This document shows, in pieces, positions 1-10,900 of a DNA stretch of 64,000 nt. Every line of letters begins with the position of its first letter. Position 1 is the first letter of the stretch. The position numbers were made by a program, and so were the translations under genes. The notes beneath the pieces are model-generated. The model was not told where the DNA came from and ran no database searches. It saw nothing but the letters and a program-made list of their open reading frames with translations. This stretch comes from Botryosphaeria dothidea (Eukaryota; Ascomycota; Dothideomycetes; Botryosphaeriales; Botryosphaeriaceae), in contig WWBZ02000062.1 of assembly GCA_011503125.2 (NCBI GenBank), forward strand, positions 2,480,001 to 2,544,000. The letters run 5' to 3'.

Positions 1-118
1 TCAACGCAGCTTCCTTCGCACCTCCAACACAAACATGTGCCAAGACCAAATCCAACCCTACTCAACTTACTACTGATCCTGCAATCATCTAGCAAGCTTC
101 TCATTTACCTCATTCGCC

Positions 119-3100
119 ATGGTGAGTGCTATGGAAGGCATCACATACCAGGACGCCTCGACATATCATCGTGATATACGTGAGGTGGCCCTCGAGTTCA
201 AGCAGCATGTCCAGGATGACATTCTAGAAGAGGGTGAGGTGGAGGACGACGATGGTGGCGCCAGTCCAAAGCGGACGTCGCTCGCATCGCACATGGAGTC
301 GGCGATGGTGTTGGACGGCATGATGACGGGTGAGGCTGCAAAGGCTGCAAACATGCCAAGCCAGGTTCCTTCGGGAGAAATTCGGAAGATGCGCGTGCCT
401 GTGGGCCCGCGCAAGCTCTTGGAAGCTCGCAGGCGGCGCTTCAATTCCTGGCAAGCACCTCCGCCGCGCGAACCTACCCCGAGCTACTACTCTGTGTACC
501 AGGACTGGGACAAGGTCGGAGACTTTTACCGCCCTTCTTCACGCCATACCGACGGTCCTCGCTGGGCCCACGTTCAACGCGACGAAGACGACATGGCTGA
601 CGTTTCGCCGCGGCCCTCTGGCCGCTTCTACGACCGCGGTAACAAGCGCAAGCGCAGTAGGTACAACGGTATGCACGCACGCAATACCCCTCTATTCTGC
701 ATGTGCTAATATATGATTGCCCAGATGACGAATGGGAGGATCGTCGCGACGACCGTAGGCCTACGCGCCGCCGCACCGAGGAACCCATTATCGGCAAGCT
801 GCGTAGGCAGCTCCTCACCATCGCTGAATCCGTTCGTCTTCCCTGCTCCTCCCGCATCTCCAATGAGGACAACCAATTAACCCTCCGTAGCCTGCCAGGG
901 ACGCTGAGGATGACGCTCGCGACATTGCCCGATTCACGTCCGACAACTACGAGGATGAGGAGTTCAGGCAGAGCTTCCTCCATCTGCTGGTGCAACTGTA
1001 CGTGCTCCCGAGCACTTGTTCTGGAAACTAGATTTTCTAACGATATGTAGGGTCAAGGAACAGCCGTTCAAGATCCCCTTCTCTGCCGCCGTCGTCCTCT
1101 ACCTGAACGACACGAAGCCTGAAATCGTCAAGGACGTGCTCGCTGCGACGCAGAAGACTACACAAGAGAACCTGGAGGCTGGTAACTGGAGGACTTTCAA
1201 GCTTCTCCTGCGCTTCTTGGCCTGCCTTCACGGTCTGTTCGAGGGCGAGGGCGTTTTCTCGGTGCTGGATGAGCTATTCAGCAGGGCTGTAGACTTACAG
1301 GCCGCGTCTTCTGAAGATGCAAGTTTTCCGAAAAAAAAAAAAATTCCATCCTCGTCCATGGCGATATACTGACAATCTTCACAGACCGTTGGACTCGAAC
1401 TCGTCAAGATCATCCTTCTCACTGTTCCTTACGTCATCTCCACTGGTGCCCCTGGCGTCCTGGAGAGCGCGACCGCTATTCTTGAAAAGACCGAGATTGT
1501 TGCTTCTGCGTCACACGTTTTGGAGGCAATGGTCGAGCAGTACCCCGGCGCGGGAGGCAACATTGACGAGAGACCATTCGGATATCAGAGTGTCATCGGC
1601 TTCCTCCAGAAGCAGCTTCAGAGTGAGGCTGAGAATGACTGGAAACTTTCATTCATCCCCAAGGCCTACAATCCAGTTAAGAGGGAGAATGGCTCGGAGG
1701 AGTCTAAGGAGTCGACCAAGCATGATTTCCCAGTCATCGCAGTTCCATCTCCCATCAACCCTGGGCCGTGTCCTCTGTTCCCCGAGTCTTACTTCTCCCT
1801 CTACGCGGATCAGGATGTCGAGGTGAGTTTCTCGCAACATTACGCACTTAAAATAAGCTAATTACAGGCAGACCGTCCCTAAAACTTCAGATATCGCAGC
1901 GTCCCTCATCCGCGATTCTCTGGTTGACACTATCAACATTCTTGATTACAATCGCGTGGCTGTCGCTAAGTTCCTCATCGAGATTGATTGCTATTGGGCT
2001 CCTGATACCTTTGTCAAGCGCGGCACGCCTTTCGACAGGCTAAAGGAAACCGAGGAGCAGACTACCTGGAAGCCTGAGGACATCGCGGTCGACGCAGTCT
2101 TTTCCCAGATCTTCACATTGCCTGCGCCTGAGCACAAGCTCGTTTACTACCACTCGATCATCACTGAGGCCTGCAAGCTGGCTCCTGGTGCCATTGCGCC
2201 CAGTCTCGGTCGTGCTATCCGCTTCCTTTTCCGTCACGTCGATGTGATGGACATGGAGCTCAACTACCGATTCATGGACTGGTTCGCTCACCATCTGAGC
2301 AACTTCGACTTCCGCTGGAAGTGGTCCGAGTGGTCTGATGAGGCTAATTTCCAGATCATTCACCCTCGCAAGGCCTTCATTATTGGAGCCTTGGACAAGG
2401 AGGTCCGCCTCAGCTTTGCCAAGCGTATCAGGGAGACTCTACCGCCCGAATGGCCTAACCTGATATCGGAGGCCAAGGAGAAGGATACACCGGACTTCAA
2501 GTATGAGTCTGACCAGGCTCCTTATGCTCCCGAAGGGCGCCAACTCCTACAATTGCTCAAGAAGAAGGCTTCAGAAGACGAAATTCAGGAGGTCGTCAAC
2601 AAGATCCACGAGCAGGCGGCGGAGCGCCAGGTTCCGGATGTTCTTATTCCCTCTACCGATGCCTACGTTACCTGCATTTGCTACATTGGATCCAAGTCGC
2701 TTTCCCATGTCCTCTCTTGCATCGAGCGCTGCAAGGAGCGTCTTCTAGCTATCGGACCGGCATCGGAAAATGCCCGCAAGCAGATCATTTCAAGCGTTGC
2801 TGACTACTGGAAGGATCAGCCCGGTATTGCGGTCAACATTGTGGACAAGCTTCTCAACTACACGATCCTCTCGCCGATGTGCGTCGTACAGTGGGCGCTC
2901 AGCGATCGCCTTGGTTCTGGCGGATCCCTGTCTGAGAGCTGGATCTTCGAGATGGTTGCCGGCACAGTTGGTAAAGTCACCAACCGTGTTCGTCAGATTG
3001 TTGCCGCTCGCCTCCAGAAGGGCTTGCCGGAGGAGCAGGTGCAGCTGTTGGACGACACCCTAACCAAGGAGCGGGATGCTATGAGACAATTGTTTCAGGT

Positions 3101-3458
3101 CATCGATGATGCCACTTCCGGTGTATCCCAGGGCGCTGCTGACGGCTTCATCGAGGCCGACGGCAGTAAGGACATGGATGAGGAGACCGGCAAGCTCGTC
3201 AAAGCTTGGGGCGAGCGCTGGTCCCGCGTGTTCAGGAGGAAGGCTGCTGTCGAGGAGGCCATCGTCGGCGAAGCCATCGTCGAGGCCAAGGTTGCTGCTT
3301 TGAACGCTGCTATGGAAGAGGAGAGGGCCGCGGCTGAGAAGGCTGCTGCTGAGGCCGAGGCTATCGCTGCAGAGACTGCTGCGGCAGAGGCGGCTGCTGA
3401 GGTGGAAGGCGCGAACGGCACGGCCGATCTGATGTCCGTTGAAGACTCCGCTCCGTGA
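119..3458 (+). CDS. CBC1: Nuclear cap-binding protein subunit 1 (CBP80), MIF4G-type
   Basis: Large subunit of the nuclear cap-binding complex, which with CBP20 holds the m7G cap and supports splicing and mRNA export. My exons are 119-668, 725-831, 891-997, 1051-1318, 1385-1822 and 1872-3458, joining in phase to 1018 aa. The part from Met at 593 (860 aa) matches usual fungal CBP80 length and starts with a basic Arg/Lys segment followed by the MIF4G helical repeat. The middle holds the FRWKWSEW-type signature of the family, and the C-terminus is an Ala/Glu-rich helix. The intron at 1319-1384 uses a GC donor (GCAAGT), the only choice that keeps frame. The start is uncertain: 119 has a CAA-rich leader upstream and 158 open in-frame codons with coding-like composition, but the bases after ATG at 119 also read GTGAGT. 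Identity is firm; the N-terminus is not. Confidence 0.9.
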
Positions 3459-4372
3459 ACGGTTTTGAAGAGCGTCTTTCCGGTTGGGATCTTGACAAAA
3501 TACTACAGCGTCGAAATCAACACAACCGTTCTTAGCCACTATGTACATTACAGGCGTTTGCCCCCATTTTTCTTTTATTTCTGCTTGTCTAGTAGCATTA
3601 GTCGATCAAGCAAACAAGCACAGGCGATAGTGGGAGCTATATTGGGTTTGGAGAAATATCACCTGCCATCAATGGCTGGGTGAGTCGATGAGTAGAGGGA
3701 CAGAGATAGCAAAAATATTGCATAGGGATTCAATTGGGCTTGATTCCTGCTTGGCTTCTGTGGGTGATTACTCGGATTTGTCCGCAGAACCGCACTTTAA
3801 AGACGTCCTCATGCCAGCAATGAGAGACGTGAGAGACGGAAAGACTGTTAAAGTCACCGACTCTTTTCCTACGCATCTGCGGTACGTGGTATATACAAAT
3901 AGCTCGACATCATCTGCAATATTTCTCAGAAAGCAACTCATGATCCTGCATGAATTCCCATGAACAGCTAGTGCCCATAACTCAATGGCACAGAGGGTGT
4001 TGCAGTGAACCGTTGACGCAGAATGCGATCTTGCCATAGAGGGTCGGAGCATTCGTCTGGATGGCTTTGTTACTAGGAATGCAATCCACTCAAGTCCGCA
4101 TGAATACTTCAATTGCCCATAAATATGTATTTGTCAGATGTTATCGTTGTTAATCATTAGCTGCATGTAGTTCTTCTGTCCGCCAATGAGTCTTTCGCTA
4201 CCTAACTTTAATAGGAGGATGTGTTTCAGCCCCCACGATGTGCCTCAATCCTCCACATCTAAATCCTCACGGGCTGCACTCACTTCACTCAACAACCATT
4301 TAAATCCATGACTGTATCCAGGGAGTCTCAACAGAGTACTAAAAGATACGACCCACACTCGAAGCAACCCCG
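3459..4372. other. Intergenic, no supported gene
   Basis: This holds the CBP80 3' region, with a pyrimidine-rich tract near 3565-3590, and the upstream region of the HET gene. A short open frame at 3688-3963 has no recognisable motif or splice support. A TTTAAAT box lies near 4299-4306, about 70 nt before the HET start, and is a plausible TATA-like element. Confidence 0.5.
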
Positions 4373-5554
4373 ATGGCCGCCGTGACTGTTCAACAACCGC
4401 CGTCCAACAAGTGCACGTGCGAATTGCCTACAGCCAGACCACGAACACCCTGTGACGAGACACTATATCAACCACTCCCCGGTCCCGACTCCGTCCGGCT
4501 CCTCGAGATCATACCAGGCCCCAGACATTCCGGGCTCGCCTGCCGCCTCTTCCTCTCCAATCTGAGCCAAATTTCCCTCTCCCCACCGCCCTCTTATGAG
4601 GCCATATCCTATGTCTGGGGCGTCTCCGCCGCCCTCACCACCATCCAATGCAACGGCCACGGCGTCCGCGTCACCAGCAGCTTGGCGGATGCGCTGGCGC
4701 GCTTCCGTTCCCCGAGGACCTCGCGCGTCGTCTGGATCGATGGCATCTGCATCAACCAAGCCGACGACCGCGAAAAGGGCCATCAGGTCAAGCTCATGCG
4801 CCTCATCTACAAGCGCGCGCGGCGCGTTCTCGTCTGGCTGGGCGAAGCGGCGCACCATCGCCAACCCCAGGCGGCTTTCAGCGCCATCTGCGCGCTGGCG
4901 AACCAGACGCTGCCGCTCGACGCACCTGCTTCCGCGCTAGCGACTTGGGGCTTCGATGACGACGATGACGATGACGAAGACGAGGAGCAATCCGGCAAAG
5001 AACGCTCATCGAAGTCCCCGGGACGGAAGTCCTCTTCGTCAGGGAGCGGGAGGAAGAATCTCCTCGCGGACCGCTGGGAGGCGCTGGGTCCCTTCTACGC
5101 ACTACCCTGGTTCCGCCGCGTCTGGGTGATTCAGGAGATCGCACTGTCGACCGCAGCGTCGATGTATTGGGGTCCTGGCGGTGCCCACATCTCGTGGGCG
5201 CACGTCGCTCGCGCGACAGACCGCATCATCGAGCTGAAGAACCGGCTGCCGCTGCACCGGCTCCCCGGCGTGCTGCACGCGCATCTGATGGGCAGCCTGT
5301 GGCAGGCGGAGCAGAGACGGGCGATCACGAACAGGATGCCCTTCGAGGAGCTGTTCGCGCGGACGACCAAGTTCGAGGTCACTGATCCGCGGGATCGGGT
5401 GTACGGCTTGCTCGGGATCCCGACGAGGGAGGCCGATCCGGATGCGGGCGAGCTGTATTTGGAGCCGGATTATGGGGTCAATCTCGTGGGACTGTACGTG
5501 AGGTTGTTCCAGAAGCAGGGGTTGAGGATGGGGGATTTGGGATCTTTGTCGTAG
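4373..5554 (+). CDS. HET-domain (heterokaryon incompatibility) protein, short form
   Basis: Single-exon gene of 393 aa. The N-terminal half carries the HET domain: a YEAISYVWG block near residue 74, then VWIDGICINQ near residue 125 and an LVWLGE block. A low-complexity Asp/Glu run and a Ser-rich basic linker (about residues 200-225) interrupt the domain before a WVIQE block and a DRVYGLLG block near residue 345. HET proteins mediate allorecognition and programmed cell death after fusion of unlike hyphae. Many family members continue for several hundred residues after the DxVYGLLG block; this one stops about 45 residues later, and an inactivated Tc1/mariner element begins 60 nt after the stop. 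The gene may be 3'-truncated or naturally short. The domain assignment is firm; specificity is unknown. Confidence 0.87.
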   Translation: MAAVTVQQPPSNKCTCELPTARPRTPCDETLYQPLPGPDSVRLLEIIPGPRHSGLACRLFLSNLSQISLSPPPSYEAISYVWGVSAALTTIQCNGHGVRVTSSLADALARFRSPRTSRVVWIDGICINQADDREKGHQVKLMRLIYKRARRVLVWLGEAAHHRQPQAAFSAICALANQTLPLDAPASALATWGFDDDDDDDEDEEQSGKERSSKSPGRKSSSSGSGRKNLLADRWEALGPFYALPWFRRVWVIQEIALSTAASMYWGPGGAHISWAHVARATDRIIELKNRLPLHRLPGVLHAHLMGSLWQAEQRRAITNRMPFEELFARTTKFEVTDPRDRVYGLLGIPTREADPDAGELYLEPDYGVNLVGLYVRLFQKQGLRMGDLGSLS

Positions 5555-5614
5555 CACGCGTGGAGCAGGTGAACACGCGTGCCTTCAGCTAGCAGGTCAT
5601 GTGTACAGTACTAG

Positions 5615-5632
5615 GACAAAAGTTCTCGTACG
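5615..5632 (+). repeat. Left terminal inverted repeat of Tc1/mariner element
   Basis: GACAAAAGTTCTCGTACG; its reverse complement matches 6922-6939 at 17 of 18 positions. Confidence 0.85.
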
Positions 5633-5763
5633 GGCGCTTCCGAAGCGATAACCCTCGCACCCCATCAATTCACTAATTCTCAACGCATACTTCCTAGCTC
5701 TTATACTAAGTTATTTTCTAGTCAGAATTGAGTGGGAAGAAGGATAATAGTATTTTTTCTTTG

Positions 5764-6858
5764 CTAGTATTTGGTGTGCCAGCCCTCTGCTGCGATAACT
5801 GCCTCACATCTACGCTTTATACTACCTAATACAGAATTCAATAAAGATTATAGTAAAGCCTCCCATGCTTCCCGCAATGCTTCTCCCAGCTTCTCTCTAA
5901 CAAAATCTACTGATCTAGTTAAGTATTTAAGCTCTGGATGTAGCTCTAATGCCTTAGACTTTAAATAAAACCAGATATATTTAATTGGATTCAGATCCGG
6001 GCTATAAGGTGGCCAATCTAATAGATTTATCCGCCTTCTTTTAAACCATTCCCTAACTTTTATTGCAGTATAAATTAGAGCATTATCCTGCATAAAAGTT
6101 ATACCTCTTCTATGCACTTTTGGTATATTTTCCTTAAGAACCTTAAGATAAGAGTTGGCTGAATAGCCACCCCTCTTAGCCAAAGGATCACGTACTATTA
6201 CGTACAAAGGAGACCTTCCTCGTAAGCCAGAAAAGCCAGCCCATACCATAAGAGATATATTTATTCCTTTTTTATATGGTTGGACCATTTGGAGTTCCCA
6301 TTTTTGGCTAGGAGTGCGAAAGCACCACTCCCTTTTCTGGCCCTTTCCTCGCTCCACAGAGCACTCATCTGACCAGATAACTTTCTTCCATTGCGCCTCT
6401 GTCCAGTGTATATGCTCGAGTACCCAGGCAAGTCTGATAGTAGCATGTTCTTCCGTGAGTTCCGGGCGGCTAGCTGCGCGTCATTTCTTTATATTATAGG
6501 TGTCTAAGAGTCGAGAGATAGTCCGATCGTGGCAGGTCACACCTGTGGCTTCCCGGACCTCTTGGTACGTGAGTTTTGGGTTGGCTCGCACCACGCGTAG
6601 AATATGTCGCTTGTCGATTTCTGAAAGACATTTTGGCCGGCCAGTCCGTAATTGGGAGCGCCCTTCGTTGCGTAATGACGAGAGCTGGATAGTCGAGTGT
6701 AGCGAAGATTTCGGCACGCCCAGCTCCTTCTGAAACCAGGCAGGCTTCTTGCCCAGAGCCTTGCAGGCTAGCAAAATCCCTCGCTAGTGCGGAGAATAGG
6801 GTTGATTAGGAGTGTGTGTGCCAAAGAGCTCTTTGAGAGGAGTGCGTTGTGGTGCCAT
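5764..6858 (-). pseudogene. Tc1/mariner transposase pseudogene, three in-frame stops
   Basis: One reading frame of 365 codons runs from ATG at 6858 to a terminal TAG at 5764-5766 with no frameshift, interrupted by TAG (6784-6786), TGA (6481-6483) and TAA (5848-5850). The N-terminal part (6774-6484) is a paired-like helix-turn-helix with a GRPKCLSE stretch. The DDE catalytic part follows: first Asp at 6367-6369 in a WSDE motif, second Asp at 6085-6087 in QDNA, and 34 residues further on the third catalytic position at 5980-5982, which is Lys (AAA) where active DD34E enzymes have Glu. The C-terminal segment beyond the last stop still reads as the family's EGWHTKY-type end. The TAG and TAA stops sit where Gln is expected, so both fit C-to-T changes; the Glu-to-Lys change fits G-to-A. 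It cannot encode a working enzyme. Confidence 0.88.
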
Positions 6859-6890
6859 TTTGGTGATGCAAAGATGGGAGGTATGCGCGC

Positions 6891-6916
6891 GCGAGACGCG
6901 TTTTTTCGCGTCTCGC
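6891..6916. repeat. Perfect 10-bp hairpin with T6 loop, inside the transposon
   Basis: GCGAGACGCG (6891-6900), six T, then the exact reverse complement (6907-6916). It lies between the right inverted repeat and the transposase start. A smaller palindrome, CGCTTC-C-GAAGCG, sits at 5635-5647 just inside the left repeat, so both ends have subterminal palindromes. Confidence 0.8.
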
Positions 6917-6921
6917 TTAAT

Positions 6922-6939
6922 CGTCCGAGAACTTTTGTC
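6922..6939 (-). repeat. Right terminal inverted repeat of Tc1/mariner element
   Basis: Reads GACAAAAGTTCTCGGACG on the minus strand, one mismatch to the left repeat at 5615-5632. Confidence 0.85.
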
Positions 6940-7913
6940 AGGTGATTGTAACTTCTAAAGTTGCAGCACTTTGAGATGAGAGTCGCGGGAAAAACTATAG
7001 TCTCATTGTTGATTTCATATCTTGAACTGCTACTAAGAGGTTTTCTTATCATGCGGTACACCATAATCAGATTTAACCGCAAGACTAAGCCGATGTCATT
7101 GGCTTAAAGTAGAAGCCAGTGTTCTGTGAAGTGACGTGCGCTTACGACGAGATCCCGCCGAAGGTATGAGCTAATGAGACGATGAGGATGGTGGATAATC
7201 CCATTTGAGCAGGTTCGACTGTGTTGTGGTCGACCTAATTTGACTCTCGAGTGAGCCTCGAGTGGGATTTTTCATTGGAAAGACTGGAAGGAGCCTGTGA
7301 ATTGTACGAAAAGACCCTTTGTTCCATCTCACATGATGAGCCACATAACAATTGACGCAACTCAGTCCTTCTCGTCAAGATCTGCTCACCTGCTCTTGTG
7401 AGGCTCACAACTCATTGAAAAAAAAAACCAACCTGGAAAGAGTGTTCTTTCAAGATTGGCAAAGAAAATGATCAAGTCTCGTGTGGGTGCTGCAGGCAAG
7501 ATGGGTGGAAAGGAGACAAAAACTTGACAAGAAAATGAGACACTCGTGAAAACCGTTACCTTCATTGTCCGCGAAAATGGAGACTATTCGCCAAGGACAA
7601 AGAAATCGAGATGCAAATGACAGAGAACGACCAACAGACCTTTTACGTATGCCATCTTCCAAAGAACAAAAAAAAGAGGCTCGACTATAACCAAACAGAG
7701 CGAAACGGCTATGATCCGAAAAAGATAAAAAACTAAAATGGTATACAACGCCGTGATCCATGCTCTGCTGATGAATTTCAGTGAACGATGCCTATTCACA
7801 GAAGTGTCCTCCTTTGGAGAGGGGGTCGTCCCATCCATTCATGCAGTTCGAGTCTTCAATTATTAACGACGGATGAGTGAAGGCACAAGCAACTCGCTAA
7901 ACACAAGCAACTT
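6940..7913. other. Intergenic, no supported gene
   Basis: Right flank of the transposon and 3' region of the PH-LRR gene, which is transcribed toward it. I looked for a displaced C-terminal part of the HET gene here and saw none. Short open frames at 7450-7838 on the minus strand have no recognisable features. Confidence 0.5.
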
Positions 7914-10900
7914 TCAATGCTGTATTCCTCCATTCCGTATAGGAAGCTGTCTTGGTGTCGTTGGTGATCGCGGCGACGTTGGGAATGCCGGTAATGTTGG
8001 TGTTGTTGGTGATCCCACTGGGCTCATCTGCGCAAGTCTTGCCGCAAAATCCGTATCGATCAAAGTTTGCGCGTCTTCTAAAGACACGTCTAACTCTTTC
8101 GCCAGAGCAACAGTCACAGGATCATAGCCGGAATCATCTGCCAAGGTGTCCCTCCTCTCCGATGATTCGCTCACATCCCTGGCCTTGTGAAAGCTCGGTG
8201 GGGACTGATATGGGTCTTGTTGATGATCCAGACTCTGTCGATGACTCCGCGGGTTATTTTCTAAGCTCTGTCGGTGACTCTGTTGACGGACAGTGTTCAT
8301 CGTGTTGATGCTTAAGGAGTCCGCCTCAAACAGCGCCTCTTTTTCGAGCGTAGGTGTACTCTCGAATTTGACTTGTTCGATAATTCTACCCATGCTCAGC
8401 GGTCGATCCTGGGGTCTCTCAAATTGTTCCTCCTCCACCTCCAATGGTGTATCGATGCCCGCGGCGATATTGGCATTGCGCTGGAGGTACAAGCCCAACC
8501 GGTGAGCCTGTCTGTCCCAACTCTCCTCCACCAACCGCACTGCAGCCTGCACATCTTGTTCTGAAAGCTGCTGTGGAGCATGCTTATCAACTGGGTGCTT
8601 GCCCATTTTGATCGCTACTTTGTTGCGGATCGATGCTGCTTTTGATTGAGGATGATGAGATGCATCGGTACGCATGTTTTTGACGGCCATTTCGGTCTGT
8701 CGGAGAGTCTCTTGCCTACTTTCCACCATAGAAGGCAGCCACTTCAGGGTGGTGTTGTAGTGCAACGAGTTGACCAAATCAGTGAATCCTTGTAGAGGGA
8801 TACCATTGTTCTCGCAGTGAACTTCCAATAGCGTGCCATTGACCTTGAGAACATCTGCCAATGTACTGGCTCCCTGCAGTCCAAGATTCTGGTTCTGGAT
8901 GTGGAGCACTTGCAACGATTTGTTGTTCTTCAGCCCACACAATGCCTTATTTATGCCGACCCCCAGCTTAGCGATCTCAAGCTTAGAATTTTCACCTGAA
9001 ATATCCAAGCTGATCAAAGTCTTGTTCTCTGTGAACATCTTCTCCAGTGCTTGACATGTCTGTTCTGAAGCGTCGTTGGGCAGGGAGACTTTGGTAATAT
9101 CCAGGTGCTTGATTGTGTTGTTCTTCGCAATTGAACGAACTAGCTGTGCGAAATTGTATTCATGCTCGTAATCTATGAGCGTGATGGTGAGTTGAGTGGG
9201 CGCATAACCTTCAGAAATTGCCGCGGCAAATTCGTCGTGGAATGTCTCAATTCGATTCTGGCTGACATCCATGAGAAGATCGCGCGCAGTGCCAGGGATC
9301 TTGGTCATCGATATCATCAGCTGTGCGATTTGTCTGCCAGTAAGACCAGTGTGGTCGATTTTCAGTTCACGGAGCGAATTCGATTGAGGGCTCGCAAGAT
9401 ATATGGATATCGCGTCTACCGTCTCGTGATTCAAAACAGTGCCACTCAAATTGAGCGCATGAAGCCGCCAGGACAGGAGGGTATCGGCTGTAACTAGGGG
9501 TTCAGGTCCTGCCGTATGAGCAACATTGCAGAGGTTCAGAATGCGGATGTAGCCAAAGACACTGAGCTGAGGCTCGAAGATCGCTGGGACCAGGCGTGCG
9601 GGATTCCCGGAGATATCGATCGCTTCCAGGGTGTTCTCTTGAGCCCTCAAAGCATCTAAGACAAGGGACATCTTTCTCTCGTTTAAGCCGCATCGGCGCA
9701 TTTCCAGGCCGCGGAAGTGACACATTTTCTCTGCAGCCGCAGCGATCAAATAGTCGAGATCCGTTTCGCCGAGCTGAATGTTGTTCAAAATAATCCAATC
9801 CACGTTGGTTGTCTGGTATTTGCACAGTGGGAACAGTGCTTCCACGATGCCGCAGCCAATGTCTTTTGATTTGCTTTCGTCCACGTAATCGGCGGGTTGA
9901 CGCGAAATGCAAGACGTGAAATCCATACGACGGACTTTCCTACTGGTAACGGCGATTGCACGAATCTCTTGCACCAGGAGGCAGGAGTTCTCCAGTTCTT
10001 CCAGCGACATGTTAATGGGGGTCCCACGCTTGGTTTTCGAACACACATGGTCTGCGCCAAAGCGGTCGTAGAGCTCATTGAGGACGTCTAGCTGGATACC
10101 CGCAAATGAAATAGTACCAAACGACTCGTTGTAGCGAAGTGCCCGCATCACAGCAAGGAGCTCAAGTGGGCTATACATAGGCCGTCTGGGGGTTCCGGGG
10201 GGTAGGAGCTGGAACCGTGGCCAGTCCTCAGCAGGATAGGTGACCTGGTAGCGAATCAAGTTTGGTGGGATATTATACGCGATGCAATATGCACATATGG
10301 TACGATCCAAAGACGTCTCGTCAATCGATTGGGAAACTGAAGTCGCAAGAATTTGTTCTTTTACGATATCCGGGACCAAGAATATGTAAGGACGCGGCTC
10401 CCATTCTGGACGCAGGTAATGGTCGACATGGTGGAGTCGCGTGGCGATGTCTCCGGCTGCGAGAGAAGCCATGAGAAGGGTCTTAGATTTTTGCATTGGC
10501 ATTCTGAACACCAGTTCGAAGGTATCGTCAGTCTCGCTCAATCGCACTGAAGTGAGCGTTAAGAGCCCAAACGACACTTCGTGCGGGTAAGAGAGCAGGT
10601 TGGGACTGGATGATCGTTGCCTTGACTTGAAGACTGGGATCAAATGAACCTTGTGAATGCCGATAGCGAGGAAGCAGATGCTTGAGTTGATCTTTGTGAG
10701 GTCGTCCGAAGATGAAGACGCTGCCTTGGAATGGCCCATCGGCCGCTGGACCACTTTGTAAAGAGTAAAATTGTTAGGGTCATAGTCTCCCTCACGCTCA
10801 ACGATCCTCGCGGCAAGTCGCGTGTTCTGCTCGGAAATGGGAAATTCATCGAGAGCCCTCACACGACTAGAGGCAGTACGGATAGCTCTGAGCCAGGTGC

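Larger units (their letters stand above)
5615..6939 (-). mobile_element. Degenerate Tc1/mariner DNA transposon
   Basis: An element of about 1.3 kb, the usual Tc1 size, bounded by 18-nt inverted repeats that match at 17 of 18 positions (5615-5632 and 6922-6939). It encodes one transposase on the minus strand, broken by nonsense codons only. The element is clearly more AT-rich than its surroundings, above all between 5760 and 6280. The exact outer ends are uncertain by a few bases; TA dinucleotides at 5609-5610 and 6949-6950 are candidate target-site copies. The terminal bases outside the 18-nt core differ between the two ends. Confidence 0.85.

Noticed and set aside
3688..3963. 91-codon open frame between CBP80 and the HET gene
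   Set aside because: No motif, no introns, AT-leaning composition; likely chance.
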